Below are positions 8,107-16,349 of a stretch of DNA of 37,835 nt, piece after piece. Each line of letters begins with the position of its first letter. Position 1 is the stretch's first letter. Origin of the DNA: an uncultured Bacilli bacterium (lineage in GTDB: Bacteria; Bacillota_I; Bacilli_A; RF39; UBA660). The stretch covers positions 1 to 37,835 of the forward strand of contig CALVRE010000027.1 in the NCBI GenBank assembly GCA_944358455.1. The letters run 5' to 3'. The notes beneath the pieces were generated by a model. It ran no database searches and was not told the origin of the DNA. It worked only from the letters and a program-made list of their open reading frames with translations. The translations under genes and the position numbers were made by a program.

Positions 8107-9737
8107 ACTACTAAAATCATCGGTTTACATTCTGTCTGTTGATATAAATATTTCCCTAAACGATCACGAATTCCATTTTTAATTTTATTGAATTCGACAT
8201 AGTTTGGTTTAATATTTTCGTTGATTACTTCGAGGGCGATTTTCTCCGATTCCTTAATCAGATCGATATTGTCTTTGACGTAGATAAATCCACGAGTTAA
8301 GATTTCTGGACCGGCCAACACTTTTTTTGTCGCGTGATCTAATGTCGCACTCACGATTAAAATCCCATTATCACTGAGTAGTTCACGATCTTTTAACACA
8401 AGTGTTCCAACATCTTCAGAAGTTTTTCCATCGATTAAGATATCGTCGGCTTTGACATGTTCTTCTTGTTCGGTTAAAACGCCATTTTCAAAAATGGCTA
8501 CTTGTCCATTTAATTTAATCAAGATATTCTCTTCTTTGAATCCTACTTGCATAGCTGCTTTGGCATTCTCTACTTGATGACGATATTCACCACATACTGG
8601 AAAATAATACTTTGGATTCATGAGTGCTAACATCATCATCAAATCTTCACGAGAAGCATGATGATCCAAATATTTCTTCGTTGGAAGAGTGATCAGTTCA
8701 CAACCAATACGCGCAATCGCATCAAAAATCTTAGTCGAACTTTTTTCCATTCCATCGTATACTGGAGATACGAAAATAACTGTATCACTTTCCGTTAGTT
8801 TAATGAACTTGTCATATCCCTTCACGATTCGTTCCATATTCGAAAATGGTTTTTCACGTTCATTCGAAACAAATACAATAATACCTTCATCATTGACATG
8901 ATGAATGCTCACAATACGACTTTTATCAAAATACATATAATGCATATCGATTGCTTTCATAATCGTCTTTTCTAAACGTTTCCCCATGATGACAACTTTA
9001 CGATCCGTTTTCATGATCGCATTGAATAATTCTTGCATGCGGAAGATTTGTGTAGAAAAAACATTGCACAAAATACGACCTTCATGCTTACTGATAGCCT
9101 CACTTACAACCGAATAAATACGGTGGTTTGGCGATGTAAAACCACTTTTCTCTGCATAGAGTGATTCACTAAGTAAACATAATACACCTTGTTTTCCAAC
9201 ATAAGCGAGTTTCCCTATATCGGTTTTATAAGCATCGATCATCGTTGGATCAAAAATAAAGTTCCCCGTATAAAATATAGCTCCATCCGGTGTATATAAC
9301 ACATATCCTACTGCATCTGGAATCGCATGTGTGAGAGCGATTGGAAAAATACTATTCTTTCCGAACGTAATCTTACGATGTGGTTTTAGTTCAATCAAAT
9401 GATCGGCACTCAACCCTTCATCATTTAATTCATTACGTAAAAGTTCTAATGTAAAAGGCGTACCATAAATATTAACATCTGGTAAATCAGCAATCATATC
9501 AGGAATCGCACCCATTTGTTCATCATGTCCGTGGGTAATAAAAATTCCTTTAATGCGATCCTTATTTTCTTTTAAATAATCGTAGTTTGGAATAATATAA
9601 TCAATTCCAAGCATATTATCATCCGCATACTTTAAACCCGCATCAAAAATAAACAAATCACGATCTACATCAACGACATATAAGTTTTTCCCGTTTTCAT
9701 TTAGTCCGCCCAAACTAAATATTTTAATTTTACTCAT
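8091..9737 (-). CDS. RNase J-family protein with degenerate active site (RNase J2-like)
   Basis: Metallo-beta-lactamase/beta-CASP protein of the RNase J family, which forms J1/J2 complexes in mRNA turnover. The ATG at 9737 (AAAGGAG site) gives 548 residues colinear with RNase J, from SLGGLNENGKN through LKDRELLSDNGILIV to PMILVVMQEV. Several metal ligands of active RNase J1 appear replaced. The HxHxDH motif reads HGHDEQ (H69, H71, E73, Q74), TGDF reads TGNF (N159), the SGH segment reads DHH, and PVHGEYR reads PVCGEYR (C382). Only about three ligands remain, so it is probably a non-catalytic or weak partner like RNase J2. A catalytic J1 would be expected elsewhere. Own promoter at 9778-9806. 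Confidence 0.88.
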   Translation of the reverse strand: MSKIKIFSLGGLNENGKNLYVVDVDRDLFIFDAGLKYADDNMLGIDYIIPNYDYLKENKDRIKGIFITHGHDEQMGAIPDMIADLPDVNIYGTPFTLELLRNELNDEGLSADHLIELKPHRKITFGKNSIFPIALTHAIPDAVGYVLYTPDGAIFYTGNFIFDPTMIDAYKTDIGKLAYVGKQGVLCLLSESLYAEKSGFTSPNHRIYSVVSEAISKHEGRILCNVFSTQIFRMQELFNAIMKTDRKVVIMGKRLEKTIMKAIDMHYMYFDKSRIVSIHHVNDEGIIVFVSNEREKPFSNMERIVKGYDKFIKLTESDTVIFVSPVYDGMEKSSTKIFDAIARIGCELITLPTKKYLDHHASREDLMMMLALMNPKYYFPVCGEYRHQVENAKAAMQVGFKEENILIKLNGQVAIFENGVLTEQEEHVKADDILIDGKTSEDVGTLVLKDRELLSDNGILIVSATLDHATKKVLAGPEILTRGFIYVKDNIDLIKESEKIALEVINENIKPNYVEFNKIKNGIRDRLGKYLYQQTECKPMILVVMQEV

Positions 9738-9777
9738 TTTTAACTCCTTTCTTTTTCTAACTAAAAATGACTCATTC

Positions 9778-9806
9778 ATTATATCAAAAAATAACGAATT
9801 AGTCTA
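9778..9806 (-). promoter_or_regulatory. Promoter of the RNase J-like gene
   Basis: TAGACT (9801-9806), 17 nt, TATAAT (9778-9783) with a TG extended -10 on the minus strand. Confidence 0.6.
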
Positions 9807-9991
9807 CTTTTCTAAGGTAATCGTAAATACAAACCTATTGTTTGGTGTCGTCAATATTAGAATTGTTTCACCAATTAGCCTTTGTTACAACGGTTTCACC
9901 TATTCCACTTTGCCCTAATTGCTTTATGTTTAATTTTATTCTTCCACTTTCTAGGCTCTAAATTTGGTTCCTACATAGTAAATTTTTTATT
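9807..9991. other. Intergenic stretch without a recognisable gene
   Basis: Between the RNase J promoter and the terminator of the next gene upstream. On the minus strand it has two similar GGTGAAAC segments and short interrupted basic reading frames, but no complete ORF with a ribosome site. I recognise no known RNA element in it. Confidence 0.4.
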
Positions 9992-10022
9992 AAAAAAGAA
10001 ATTGTGTTCATCAATTTCTTTT
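9992..10022 (-). terminator. Intrinsic terminator of the 204-residue membrane protein gene
   Basis: Stem AAGAAATTG/CAATTTCTT followed by a T6 run on the minus strand. Confidence 0.8.
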
Positions 10023-10029
10023 GGCAATC

Positions 10030-10644
10030 TTAACTTTCATAAGAACAAGTTCTAGAACGAACGTATTTGACACAACCGCCATCTTTTTCTTCGTATTTGA
10101 CAGTATCACTCTCGTATAGATTTCCTTCTGGTGAAATGAGGCAATAAGAAGTATCATCTTCTCGCCATTCACCATATGTACAATTGGCTTGCACGTTATT
10201 TCGAGCTTTTACTTTAATCGGAACATACAAGAATCTTCCAATTACACCACCAATTAAAAGTACACTTAAACCCCATATCATAACATTAAGACGACGATTC
10301 GATTTAGAATTTTCTTCCTTCGGAATGGCAATTTCGATCACTTGCTTTTTATTCGTTGTATGATCGATTTGGTCTTTGAATTTAATCTTAATTGCTTTCG
10401 TAGTAGAACGATCTTTCACATTTGGTTTTGAAGCCGTTTTTTTAGGTTGTAAAGAAGTCGTTTTCACTTTCGATGCAGTCATTTTTTCTTTTGTAACAAC
10501 GGTTTTATTCGGACTCGTTTTTTTCACGACTTTTGGCTCATTTTTTTTCTTAGGAGTCGACTTTTTGGCAGAAGTAGAATTCTTCTTTTGAGGGCCAACT
10601 GGTCGACGTTTCAAATTTTTAATATCATTTTTTTTGTTAGCCAT
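10030..10644 (-). CDS. Single-pass membrane protein with Lys/Thr-rich cytoplasmic domain
   Basis: No family recognised. ATG at 10644 with a GGAGGGA site gives 204 residues; the longer frame from 10755 runs through the promoter and is not credible. The first ~135 residues are disordered and very basic (Lys, Thr, Ser, Pro). One transmembrane helix follows (NVMIWGLSVLLIGGVIGRF). The ~45-residue external domain holds four cysteines, likely two disulfides (NCTYGEWR, SYCLIS, GGCVKY, RTCSYES). The positive-inside rule puts the basic region in the cytoplasm, where it could bind nucleic acid or acidic protein. Monocistronic, with its own promoter and terminator. Confidence 0.75.
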   Translation of the reverse strand: MANKKNDIKNLKRRPVGPQKKNSTSAKKSTPKKKNEPKVVKKTSPNKTVVTKEKMTASKVKTTSLQPKKTASKPNVKDRSTTKAIKIKFKDQIDHTTNKKQVIEIAIPKEENSKSNRRLNVMIWGLSVLLIGGVIGRFLYVPIKVKARNNVQANCTYGEWREDDTSYCLISPEGNLYESDTVKYEEKDGGCVKYVRSRTCSYES

Positions 10645-10681
10645 CGAAAGTCCCTCCTCCCTCTTTTTTTCATGCGCTTTT

Positions 10682-10709
10682 ATATTATCACAAATCTCAA
10701 ATTTGTCAA
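10682..10709 (-). promoter_or_regulatory. Promoter of the 204-residue membrane protein gene
   Basis: TTGACA (10704-10709), 16 nt, TAATAT (10682-10687) on the minus strand. Confidence 0.6.
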
Positions 10710-10744
10710 TCATTCTCTTCCTATATGATATGAATTTGACACTC

Positions 10745-10767
10745 AAAAAAGACATCCGAAGATGTCT
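10745..10767 (-). terminator. Intrinsic terminator of the MBOAT-DHHW operon
   Basis: Stem AGACATC/GATGTCT with a TTCG tetraloop followed by T6 on the minus strand. Confidence 0.92.
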
Positions 10768-11890
10768 AACCGATCGTTAAAATACCAAGATCTTGATCGA
10801 TGGTATTCATATTATAGAGAATAAGCAAATCTCGAATATTCGTATTTTCTCGCAAATAATCTTCAATACTAAATTTATAAAATCTAGGGTCAATCACATG
10901 AACCTTTTCGTAATGATTCACTAAGAAAGGAATCATACTATTCGCATAACTATCTTTGATGATAAGAAGTTCTTTTCCATTGTGAATATCTTGATTCGTA
11001 ATCGTAATAAGAGGATGATTATTATCTAAGAAATAAGAATACTTATCTTTTTGATCTAAATATTTTTCTTCATATAAGGTATCGGTTATACGGTTACTAA
11101 AGACATAATTGACTTCATAATTATGATTCTTAGGAATAAAGATATGGATCTTATCTGGTGTCAACGTATAAAGATTCGTCTTCGAATAAAGTGTTCCATT
11201 AAAATTATCCGTTACCTCTTGAATATCAAATTCGGTAATCGCAAGTGGCGTAATATTATTAGATTTACAAAATTCTAGATAAGCATAATAAGCTCCATAA
11301 CTAGTCCAGTGATGATCCAAACGATAGAACATTTGATACTCTTGGTTCCCATTTCGTAAAGCTTCTGTCACATCGATCGTATCAAACTTAATCTTCGAAT
11401 AAATCGCATTCATTTCCTCTACTTGAGAATAAGTAGGTGCGTAACTTGGAAGTTTCTCTTCGTTAATCGTAATACTAGTTGGTACTAACATCAAATTCAT
11501 ATTGATATAATTCATATCTCCGTAAAATTGATTTAATACATCGACAATTTTATTTCCATTTTCCGGTTTTTGATAATTTTGAATTAAATATTCATCACTA
11601 CCAATATAAACATCATCGATCATTTCTTTTCCTATTGTAAGTTCTGTTTTCGTTTTTACACTCATAAAGAAGTCTCGAAATGGAAAGTGATCAGCAAGAT
11701 AATTTTCGATACCTTCCGTCAATTTTCCACTTTGTAAATTAAAAAAAGAAAGATGCGGAAAACTGGCTAGATAACGATTTTCATTTTCAGAAAACTCGAT
11801 TTTACGAGAAAAGAGGAAAATAACCGAAAAAGTCAGAATAAAAAGAGAAAAGACAATCCCAAATAATTTTTCATATTTTATATTTTTCAT
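10766..11890 (-). CDS. DHHW-family / AlgJ-AlgX-like cell-surface acetylation protein
   Basis: Extracytoplasmic SGNH-like enzyme of the type that works with an MBOAT protein to acetylate a surface polysaccharide or wall polymer. The 374 residues comprise an N-terminal signal anchor (about residues 8-28), the ENRYLASFP segment common to this family, a DHHW motif (YRLDHHWTSYGAYYAY) and a Ser-containing block LLIIKDSYANSM where the SGNH nucleophile is expected. It begins 8 nt after the MBOAT stop, so the two are co-translated. The substrate polymer cannot be read from the sequence. Confidence 0.83.
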   Translation of the reverse strand: MKNIKYEKLFGIVFSLFILTFSVIFLFSRKIEFSENENRYLASFPHLSFFNLQSGKLTEGIENYLADHFPFRDFFMSVKTKTELTIGKEMIDDVYIGSDEYLIQNYQKPENGNKIVDVLNQFYGDMNYINMNLMLVPTSITINEEKLPSYAPTYSQVEEMNAIYSKIKFDTIDVTEALRNGNQEYQMFYRLDHHWTSYGAYYAYLEFCKSNNITPLAITEFDIQEVTDNFNGTLYSKTNLYTLTPDKIHIFIPKNHNYEVNYVFSNRITDTLYEEKYLDQKDKYSYFLDNNHPLITITNQDIHNGKELLIIKDSYANSMIPFLVNHYEKVHVIDPRFYKFSIEDYLRENTNIRDLLILYNMNTIDQDLGILTIG

Positions 11891-11898
11891 ATTTCACC

Positions 11899-13326
11899 TC
11901 AAAATCGAAAATATAAGAATGGATTATAGCTATCCGCGACAAGATAAGAAATCACGACCAGTAGCAACAATAGATAAACAAGAAGAATCAAGACAAATCC
12001 GAAAGCAGAATAATAAACTTTCTTATGAGATAGTTTTTCTTTTATCCATGGATAAGTTGGAATCGAAAAAATGACTGCTACTAAAATGACGATAAAATAA
12101 TTTTTCAGGTAGAAAATAAAGGTTGAATCTAGTATACCATGCGATCCAATACCAAACATTTTTTCTGCATAACTGGTAAGTAAAGACATATCGTCGAAAG
12201 CAAAAATAAGCCATCCGATCAAAATAAAGAAACATGCATAGAGATGTCTTACCCAACTAGGCCATTTCTCCATATATTTCTTCAAGAAGAATTTTTCGAT
12301 TACTAATAAAATTCCAAAATAAAGTCCCCATAATACAAAATTCCAAGCAGCTCCATGCCAAATTCCCGTCAAAAGCCATACGATTAGGATATTGCGAATA
12401 TTAATGATTCTCTTTACTCTACTTCCTCCTAAAGGAATATAGACATAATCACGGAACCATGTCGATAAAGAAATATGCCATCTACGCCAAAATTCGGTAA
12501 TACTTTTCGAAATATATGGATAATTAAAGTTTTCCAAATAATGAAAACCTAACATACGTCCCATTCCGATCGCCATATCACTGTAGGCACTAAAGTCAAA
12601 ATAAATTTGAAAAGCAAATGCCAAGATTCCTAACCAAGCCGTCAAAACCGATAATTCATTCATTGGAGTCTCAGAAATCGTCGTCCAAAGAAATCCAATG
12701 TTGTTAGCAATTAATACCTTTTTAAACAATCCCTGAAGGAAACGCATCAGTCCACTATTGAAGTTCGCATAAGTAATGTCTCGTTTATAGAGCTCTTCAC
12801 TTACCGTTTGATAGCGAACGATCGGACCAGCAATTAACTGTGGAAACATCGATACATAGGTCAAATACGTAAAATAATTGCGTTCTGGCATAACATCTCT
12901 GCGATAGACATCAATCGTATAGCTCATCGTCTGGAATGTATAAAAACTAATTCCAATCGGCAAGCCTAAATTAAGAAGTGGTATCTGGAGATGAAAAAGA
13001 CCATTAATCGTGCTGATCAAAAAGTCACTATACTTAAAAAAGCCTAATAAACCTAAATTGATGATCACAGAGAGAAAGAGAAAAAACTTACGTTTCTTTT
13101 TATCTTGATAACGATTCATCATACGGCTACAATTATAATCTAAAAAGGTTGAAAAAAGCATTAGAAGAATATAAACAGGTTCTCCCCATGCATAAAAAAA
13201 CAGACTAAAAATTAAAAGAATCACATTCTTCCATTTGACATTATGACTCTTAAAAGGAACAATATAATAAAGAATCAAAAGCAATGGAAAAAAGAAAAAT
13301 AAAAAAGGAATACTACTAAAAACCAT
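11899..13326 (-). CDS. MBOAT O-acyltransferase (AlgI/PatA-like)
   Basis: Polytopic membrane-bound O-acyltransferase that passes acetyl groups across the membrane to an extracellular acceptor through its partner. The 475 residues have about ten spans. The family hallmarks are EFWRRWHISLSTWFRDYVYI (the EFWRRWH...WFRDYVY block), PLGGSR and the catalytic His in TGIWHGAAWNF. It is followed within 8 nt by the DHHW partner. No glycan-synthesis genes are adjacent, so the acceptor is unknown. ATG at 13326 follows AAGGAGG; promoter at 13359-13387. Confidence 0.93.
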   Translation of the reverse strand: MVFSSIPFLFFFFPLLLILYYIVPFKSHNVKWKNVILLIFSLFFYAWGEPVYILLMLFSTFLDYNCSRMMNRYQDKKKRKFFLFLSVIINLGLLGFFKYSDFLISTINGLFHLQIPLLNLGLPIGISFYTFQTMSYTIDVYRRDVMPERNYFTYLTYVSMFPQLIAGPIVRYQTVSEELYKRDITYANFNSGLMRFLQGLFKKVLIANNIGFLWTTISETPMNELSVLTAWLGILAFAFQIYFDFSAYSDMAIGMGRMLGFHYLENFNYPYISKSITEFWRRWHISLSTWFRDYVYIPLGGSRVKRIINIRNILIVWLLTGIWHGAAWNFVLWGLYFGILLVIEKFFLKKYMEKWPSWVRHLYACFFILIGWLIFAFDDMSLLTSYAEKMFGIGSHGILDSTFIFYLKNYFIVILVAVIFSIPTYPWIKEKLSHKKVYYSAFGFVLILLVYLLLLLVVISYLVADSYNPFLYFRF

Positions 13327-13358
13327 AAATCCTCCTTGCGCGTTTTCTCTACTCTCCC

Positions 13359-13387
13359 ATCATACCAGAACATCCTTTTGATGTAAA
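13359..13387 (-). promoter_or_regulatory. Promoter of the MBOAT-DHHW operon
   Basis: TTTACA (13382-13387), 17 nt, TATGAT (13359-13364) on the minus strand, starting immediately behind the U-tract of the upstream terminator. Confidence 0.65.
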
Positions 13388-13411
13388 GAAAAAAGAGGAA
13401 TTATCCTCTAT
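13388..13411 (-). terminator. Intrinsic terminator of the DUF4358 lipoprotein gene
   Basis: Stem AGAGGA/TCCTCT with a short loop followed by T6 on the minus strand. Confidence 0.85.
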
Positions 13412-14229
13412 TTTACAATATTGTTTTTAATAGCTTTTAAAACCGCATCATTATCTTCTGATACAACAGAAACTAAGTATCCTTCGACTTCAGTTTCAAG
13501 ACGATTTTTGACTAAATCATATTGAGCAGGTAAATAGGCACCCCATTGTTCTTCTTGTTTTGCCATGTAATCGGCCATTGCTTCTTTCACAGCCTCTTTC
13601 TTTCCTTCTGCCGGTTTCATGATCATATAACTACTTGCAGATACAATCATCATCGAAGTTTTGCCCGCATATTCTTCAACATCTTCCGTATTGATGTTGA
13701 AAGTAGTAGATAATACTTCATCGGTTACTTCTCCCATCATACCAAAGAGTGATGGATATCCTTCCTCTTTGATTAGACTCAGAGCCTTGTCATTATCGCT
13801 CGATACAATATAAACTAAATATCCTTCTATTTCCTCTTTTAGTAGTTGATCTTCCATACCCTCATAATAAGCATCTAACTCTGCTACCAAGGCATCTTTT
13901 TTTCCATCCGCTGGTTTTCCAATAAAGTAAGAATATCCATTTTCTTTTCCTACTTCTCTAGCCATACTATAATCATACATACCTTCTTCATTGGCAACAT
14001 TTTCTTCGCTAATACCAACATCACTCAAAGTATAAATATCTTCTACTTCTCCAAATAAAGTTGGATCCATAAGTGAAGTCACCGCACCAGCACGACTAAA
14101 TTCTCCTGATTTTAATCCATCGATTTCTTCAACAGCTTTCGTTAAGTCAATTTTACCATTATTGTTTCCACACCCAACCGCTGTCAAAGCTAGAAGTGAT
14201 ACAAGTCCTACTAATAATACTTTCTTCAT
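13408..14229 (-). CDS. Lipoprotein with two tandem DUF4358 domains
   Basis: Exported lipoprotein of unknown function. ATG at 14229 (GGAGGTAGGAAAG) gives 273 residues starting MKKVLLVGLVSLLALTAVGC, a lipoprotein signal with the modified Cys in the lipobox AVGC. The mature protein holds two similar halves. Each has a GKxxGYSYFIGKPADGKKDA-like segment and ends in EGYLVYIVSSDND or EGYLVSVVSEDND. This is the DUF4358 pattern, normally present once. The duplication may give a two-faced surface sensor or binding protein. Monocistronic. Confidence 0.85.
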   Translation of the reverse strand: MKKVLLVGLVSLLALTAVGCGNNNGKIDLTKAVEEIDGLKSGEFSRAGAVTSLMDPTLFGEVEDIYTLSDVGISEENVANEEGMYDYSMAREVGKENGYSYFIGKPADGKKDALVAELDAYYEGMEDQLLKEEIEGYLVYIVSSDNDKALSLIKEEGYPSLFGMMGEVTDEVLSTTFNINTEDVEEYAGKTSMMIVSASSYMIMKPAEGKKEAVKEAMADYMAKQEEQWGAYLPAQYDLVKNRLETEVEGYLVSVVSEDNDAVLKAIKNNIVK

Positions 14230-14248
14230 CTTTCCTACCTCCAGAGAC

Positions 14249-14277
14249 ATTATACGGAATCTATCAAAAGAAAGCAA
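14249..14277 (-). promoter_or_regulatory. Promoter of the DUF4358 lipoprotein gene
   Basis: TTGCTT (14272-14277), 17 nt, TATAAT (14249-14254) on the minus strand. Confidence 0.7.
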
Positions 14278-14335
14278 GTATAAGTGTCAAATTTTACACT
14301 CTTTCACAATGTGGGAAATTATGGGAGTCGACAAC

Positions 14336-14363
14336 AAAAAAGAAGGATTATTTTCCTTCTTTT
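14336..14363 (-). terminator. Intrinsic terminator of tig
   Basis: Stem AAGAAGGA/TCCTTCTT with the tig stop codon in the loop, followed by T6 on the minus strand. Confidence 0.88.
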
Positions 14364-15589
14364 AATGTTTCAATCGCTTTACGCATTTGTAGATCATACT
14401 TAATCATATCAAGTCCACCAAATGCATTTAAGAATTCATCTTTCTTCATTTGATATCTCTCTGCTAATTTAGAAGCTTCTTCATCTGCTTCTTCATCGCT
14501 AATTTCGATCTTTTCTTCCTTGACAATTTCTTCAAGCATCAAACGATATAATACGCGATTATGAGCTTCTTCTCTCATTTGTTCTCTTAAAGCAGCTTCA
14601 TCTGAATTCGTAAATTGATAGAATTGCTCCAATGTCAACCCTTGCATTCTTAAATGTTCTTCGTATTGTTTTAACATACGATCCGTTTCATCTTTGATCA
14701 TTGCTTCTGGAATTTCGACTTCGACATTTTTACCAGCAGCAGCTAATAATTCATCAATATATTTATTTTCTGCTTCCACTTCTTTACGAGCTAAAATATT
14801 CTCTTCTACTTGTTTTTGTAAAGCTTCCAATGAATCGATTCCTTCCATACCCAAATCTTCAAAAAAGTCAACGTTAATTTCTGGAATGATCGTTTCTTTG
14901 ATTTCGTTTACTTTTACTTTGAAAACAACCTCTTGTCCTTTCAAATCTTCAGCGTGATAATCATCAGGAAATTTCAAATTAAGATCTTTTTCTTCTCCTT
15001 TTTTCATTCCGACAATTTGTTCTTCAAAACCAGGAATAAAAGAATGACTTCCCAATTTTAGAGAATAATTTTCTCCTTTGCCACCTTCGAAAGGAACCCC
15101 ATCTTTAAATCCTTCAAAATCGATTACGACGGTATCTCCTTCTTTCGCATCGCCATCTTTCTCGACTACTTCAGCATAGTGCTCTCTCATATGTTCGATA
15201 GAAGCATCAATTTCTTCTTTTGTCGCTTCAATCTTATCTTTCTTTACTTTTAAACCTTTATATTTTCCTAATTTTACTTCTGGTTTTAACGTTAGTTGAA
15301 ATAAGAATTCGCAACCATTTTCATCGATGCTCTTTAAACTCATCTCTGGTTGAGCAACAATTTGTAAATCTTTATTTTCCTCTAACATTCTTTCATAAGC
15401 TCTTTGAATACATAAATCAGCAGCATCAAAATACAAAGCTTCTTTTCCATACTTCTTTAAAAACACTTCTTTTGGTGCTTTACCAGGTCTAAAGCCATCA
15501 ATTTTTGCTTTCTTATTGGCTTTTTCAAATGCTTTATCTAAAGCATCTTGCCATTCTTGACCATCAATTTTTACGATAATTTCTTTCAT
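14348..15589 (-). CDS. tig: Trigger factor, ribosome-associated chaperone/prolyl isomerase
   Basis: Binds the ribosomal tunnel exit and folds nascent chains. The 413 residues comprise an N-terminal ribosome-binding domain with the signature loop GFRPGKAP (usually GFRKGKxP), a central FKBP-type isomerase domain (about residues 145-225, GDTVVIDFEGFKDGVPFEGG) and a C-terminal helical chaperone domain. The start at 15589 has a good GGAGG site, but the first ~13 residues of the usual N-terminal strand are missing, so the protein starts at the second strand. It is the first host gene beyond the left greA repeat; its promoter lies 20 nt from that repeat and was not disrupted. Confidence 0.95.
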   Translation of the reverse strand: MKEIIVKIDGQEWQDALDKAFEKANKKAKIDGFRPGKAPKEVFLKKYGKEALYFDAADLCIQRAYERMLEENKDLQIVAQPEMSLKSIDENGCEFLFQLTLKPEVKLGKYKGLKVKKDKIEATKEEIDASIEHMREHYAEVVEKDGDAKEGDTVVIDFEGFKDGVPFEGGKGENYSLKLGSHSFIPGFEEQIVGMKKGEEKDLNLKFPDDYHAEDLKGQEVVFKVKVNEIKETIIPEINVDFFEDLGMEGIDSLEALQKQVEENILARKEVEAENKYIDELLAAAGKNVEVEIPEAMIKDETDRMLKQYEEHLRMQGLTLEQFYQFTNSDEAALREQMREEAHNRVLYRLMLEEIVKEEKIEISDEEADEEASKLAERYQMKKDEFLNAFGGLDMIKYDLQMRKAIETLKEGK

Positions 15590-15612
15590 TTTATTTCCTC
15601 CAATACTTAATT

Positions 15613-15640
15613 AGTATATCATATTTACCAGTTTTTTCAA
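15613..15640 (-). promoter_or_regulatory. Promoter of tig
   Basis: TTGAAA (15635-15640), 16 nt, TATACT (15613-15618) with a TGa extended -10 on the minus strand. Confidence 0.65.
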
Positions 15641-15660
15641 GTAATAATGAGTGGTAATGA

Positions 15661-15682
15661 AAAAAATGCGAGGAATTCGCAT
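15661..15682 (-). terminator. Displaced greA terminator, now ending the cassette operon
   Basis: Stem ATGCGA/TCGCAT followed by T6 on the minus strand, identical to the terminator at 21561-21582. It lies 107 nt beyond the stop of the HAD gene, the last gene of the cassette operon. Confidence 0.85.
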
Positions 15683-15746
15683 TCTATCATTTTATTCCAA
15701 TATCAAAATTAAGCAATACCTACAATTGCAACCTTATATTTACCAT
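15661..15746. repeat. Left 86-bp direct repeat: displaced greA 3' end and terminator
   Basis: Matches 21561-21646 in 85 of 86 positions (difference at 15707/21607) and in the same orientation; the two copies start exactly 5900 bp apart. On the minus strand it encodes the last GreA residues GKYKVAIVGIA, the stop codon and the hairpin terminator, with no greA upstream of it. It looks like the attL- or attR-type remnant left when the cassette inserted at the 3' end of greA. Confidence 0.92.
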
Positions 15747-15788
15747 ACTTTTATTACTTGCATTACTTCTTTTAAAGATATATCTTAT

Positions 15789-16349
15789 TTAAATATTTTT
15801 TTCACTATCTAACCACTGATCTATTTTCTCATATAGATTAGTATCTTTATCAACCTTTATAGTGTTGATTCCTAGTTTTTTTGCACTTTCAATATTTTCT
15901 ATATTATCATCCAAAAACAATAATTCTTCCGGTAATATTTTAAATTTATCTAATATATATTTATAAAAATCAGCATTTGGTTTCACTTTATGAATTTCCG
16001 ATGAAATTAATATATCTTCTAAATATTCTATTTCCAAAGTTTCTCCTATGAAGTTTCTTACAAAAGAAACATGATTAGTAGCAATGATAATTTTTAAATG
16101 ACTATTCTTTTCTTTGATTTTTTTAAACAAATCTACATCTTTTACTTGATATAATTTGTCAATCAAATTCTCTATTGTTCTCATTAATATCGAATCTTTA
16201 TTTATGATTTTTCTGGCTTCCAAAAGGTAATCAGAATCATTAATATTTTTACCAAACATTCTTTCCAGCTTATCTTCTTCTGGGGTCAATTCAATATCTT
16301 TTTCATTCACTAAAACGCCTACTAAGTCAAATGCAATTAACTTAATCAC
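15789..16349 (-). CDS. HAD-superfamily hydrolase of the cassette
   Basis: Haloacid dehalogenase-like hydrolase, usually a small-molecule phosphatase. The 186 residues include motif I FDLVGVL (nucleophile D8; the usual second Asp is Val10, as in dehalogenase/epoxide hydrolase-like HADs), motif II ATN (T91), motif III KVKPNADFY (K121/K123) and motif IV FLDDN (D147, D148). The start is a GTG at 16349 with a GGAGGAT site, overlapping the peptidase stop by 8 nt. It is the last gene of the operon. A role in peptide tailoring, for example removing a phosphate or acting on a phosphorylated intermediate, is possible but not shown. Confidence 0.85.
   Translation of the reverse strand: MIKLIAFDLVGVLVNEKDIELTPEEDKLERMFGKNINDSDYLLEARKIINKDSILMRTIENLIDKLYQVKDVDLFKKIKEKNSHLKIIIATNHVSFVRNFIGETLEIEYLEDILISSEIHKVKPNADFYKYILDKFKILPEELLFLDDNIENIESAKKLGINTIKVDKDTNLYEKIDQWLDSEKNI

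Noticed and set aside
10644-10755. Longer start of the Lys-rich membrane protein at 10755
   Set aside because: It overlaps the promoter and the previous terminator; the ATG at 10644 has a strong ribosome site.
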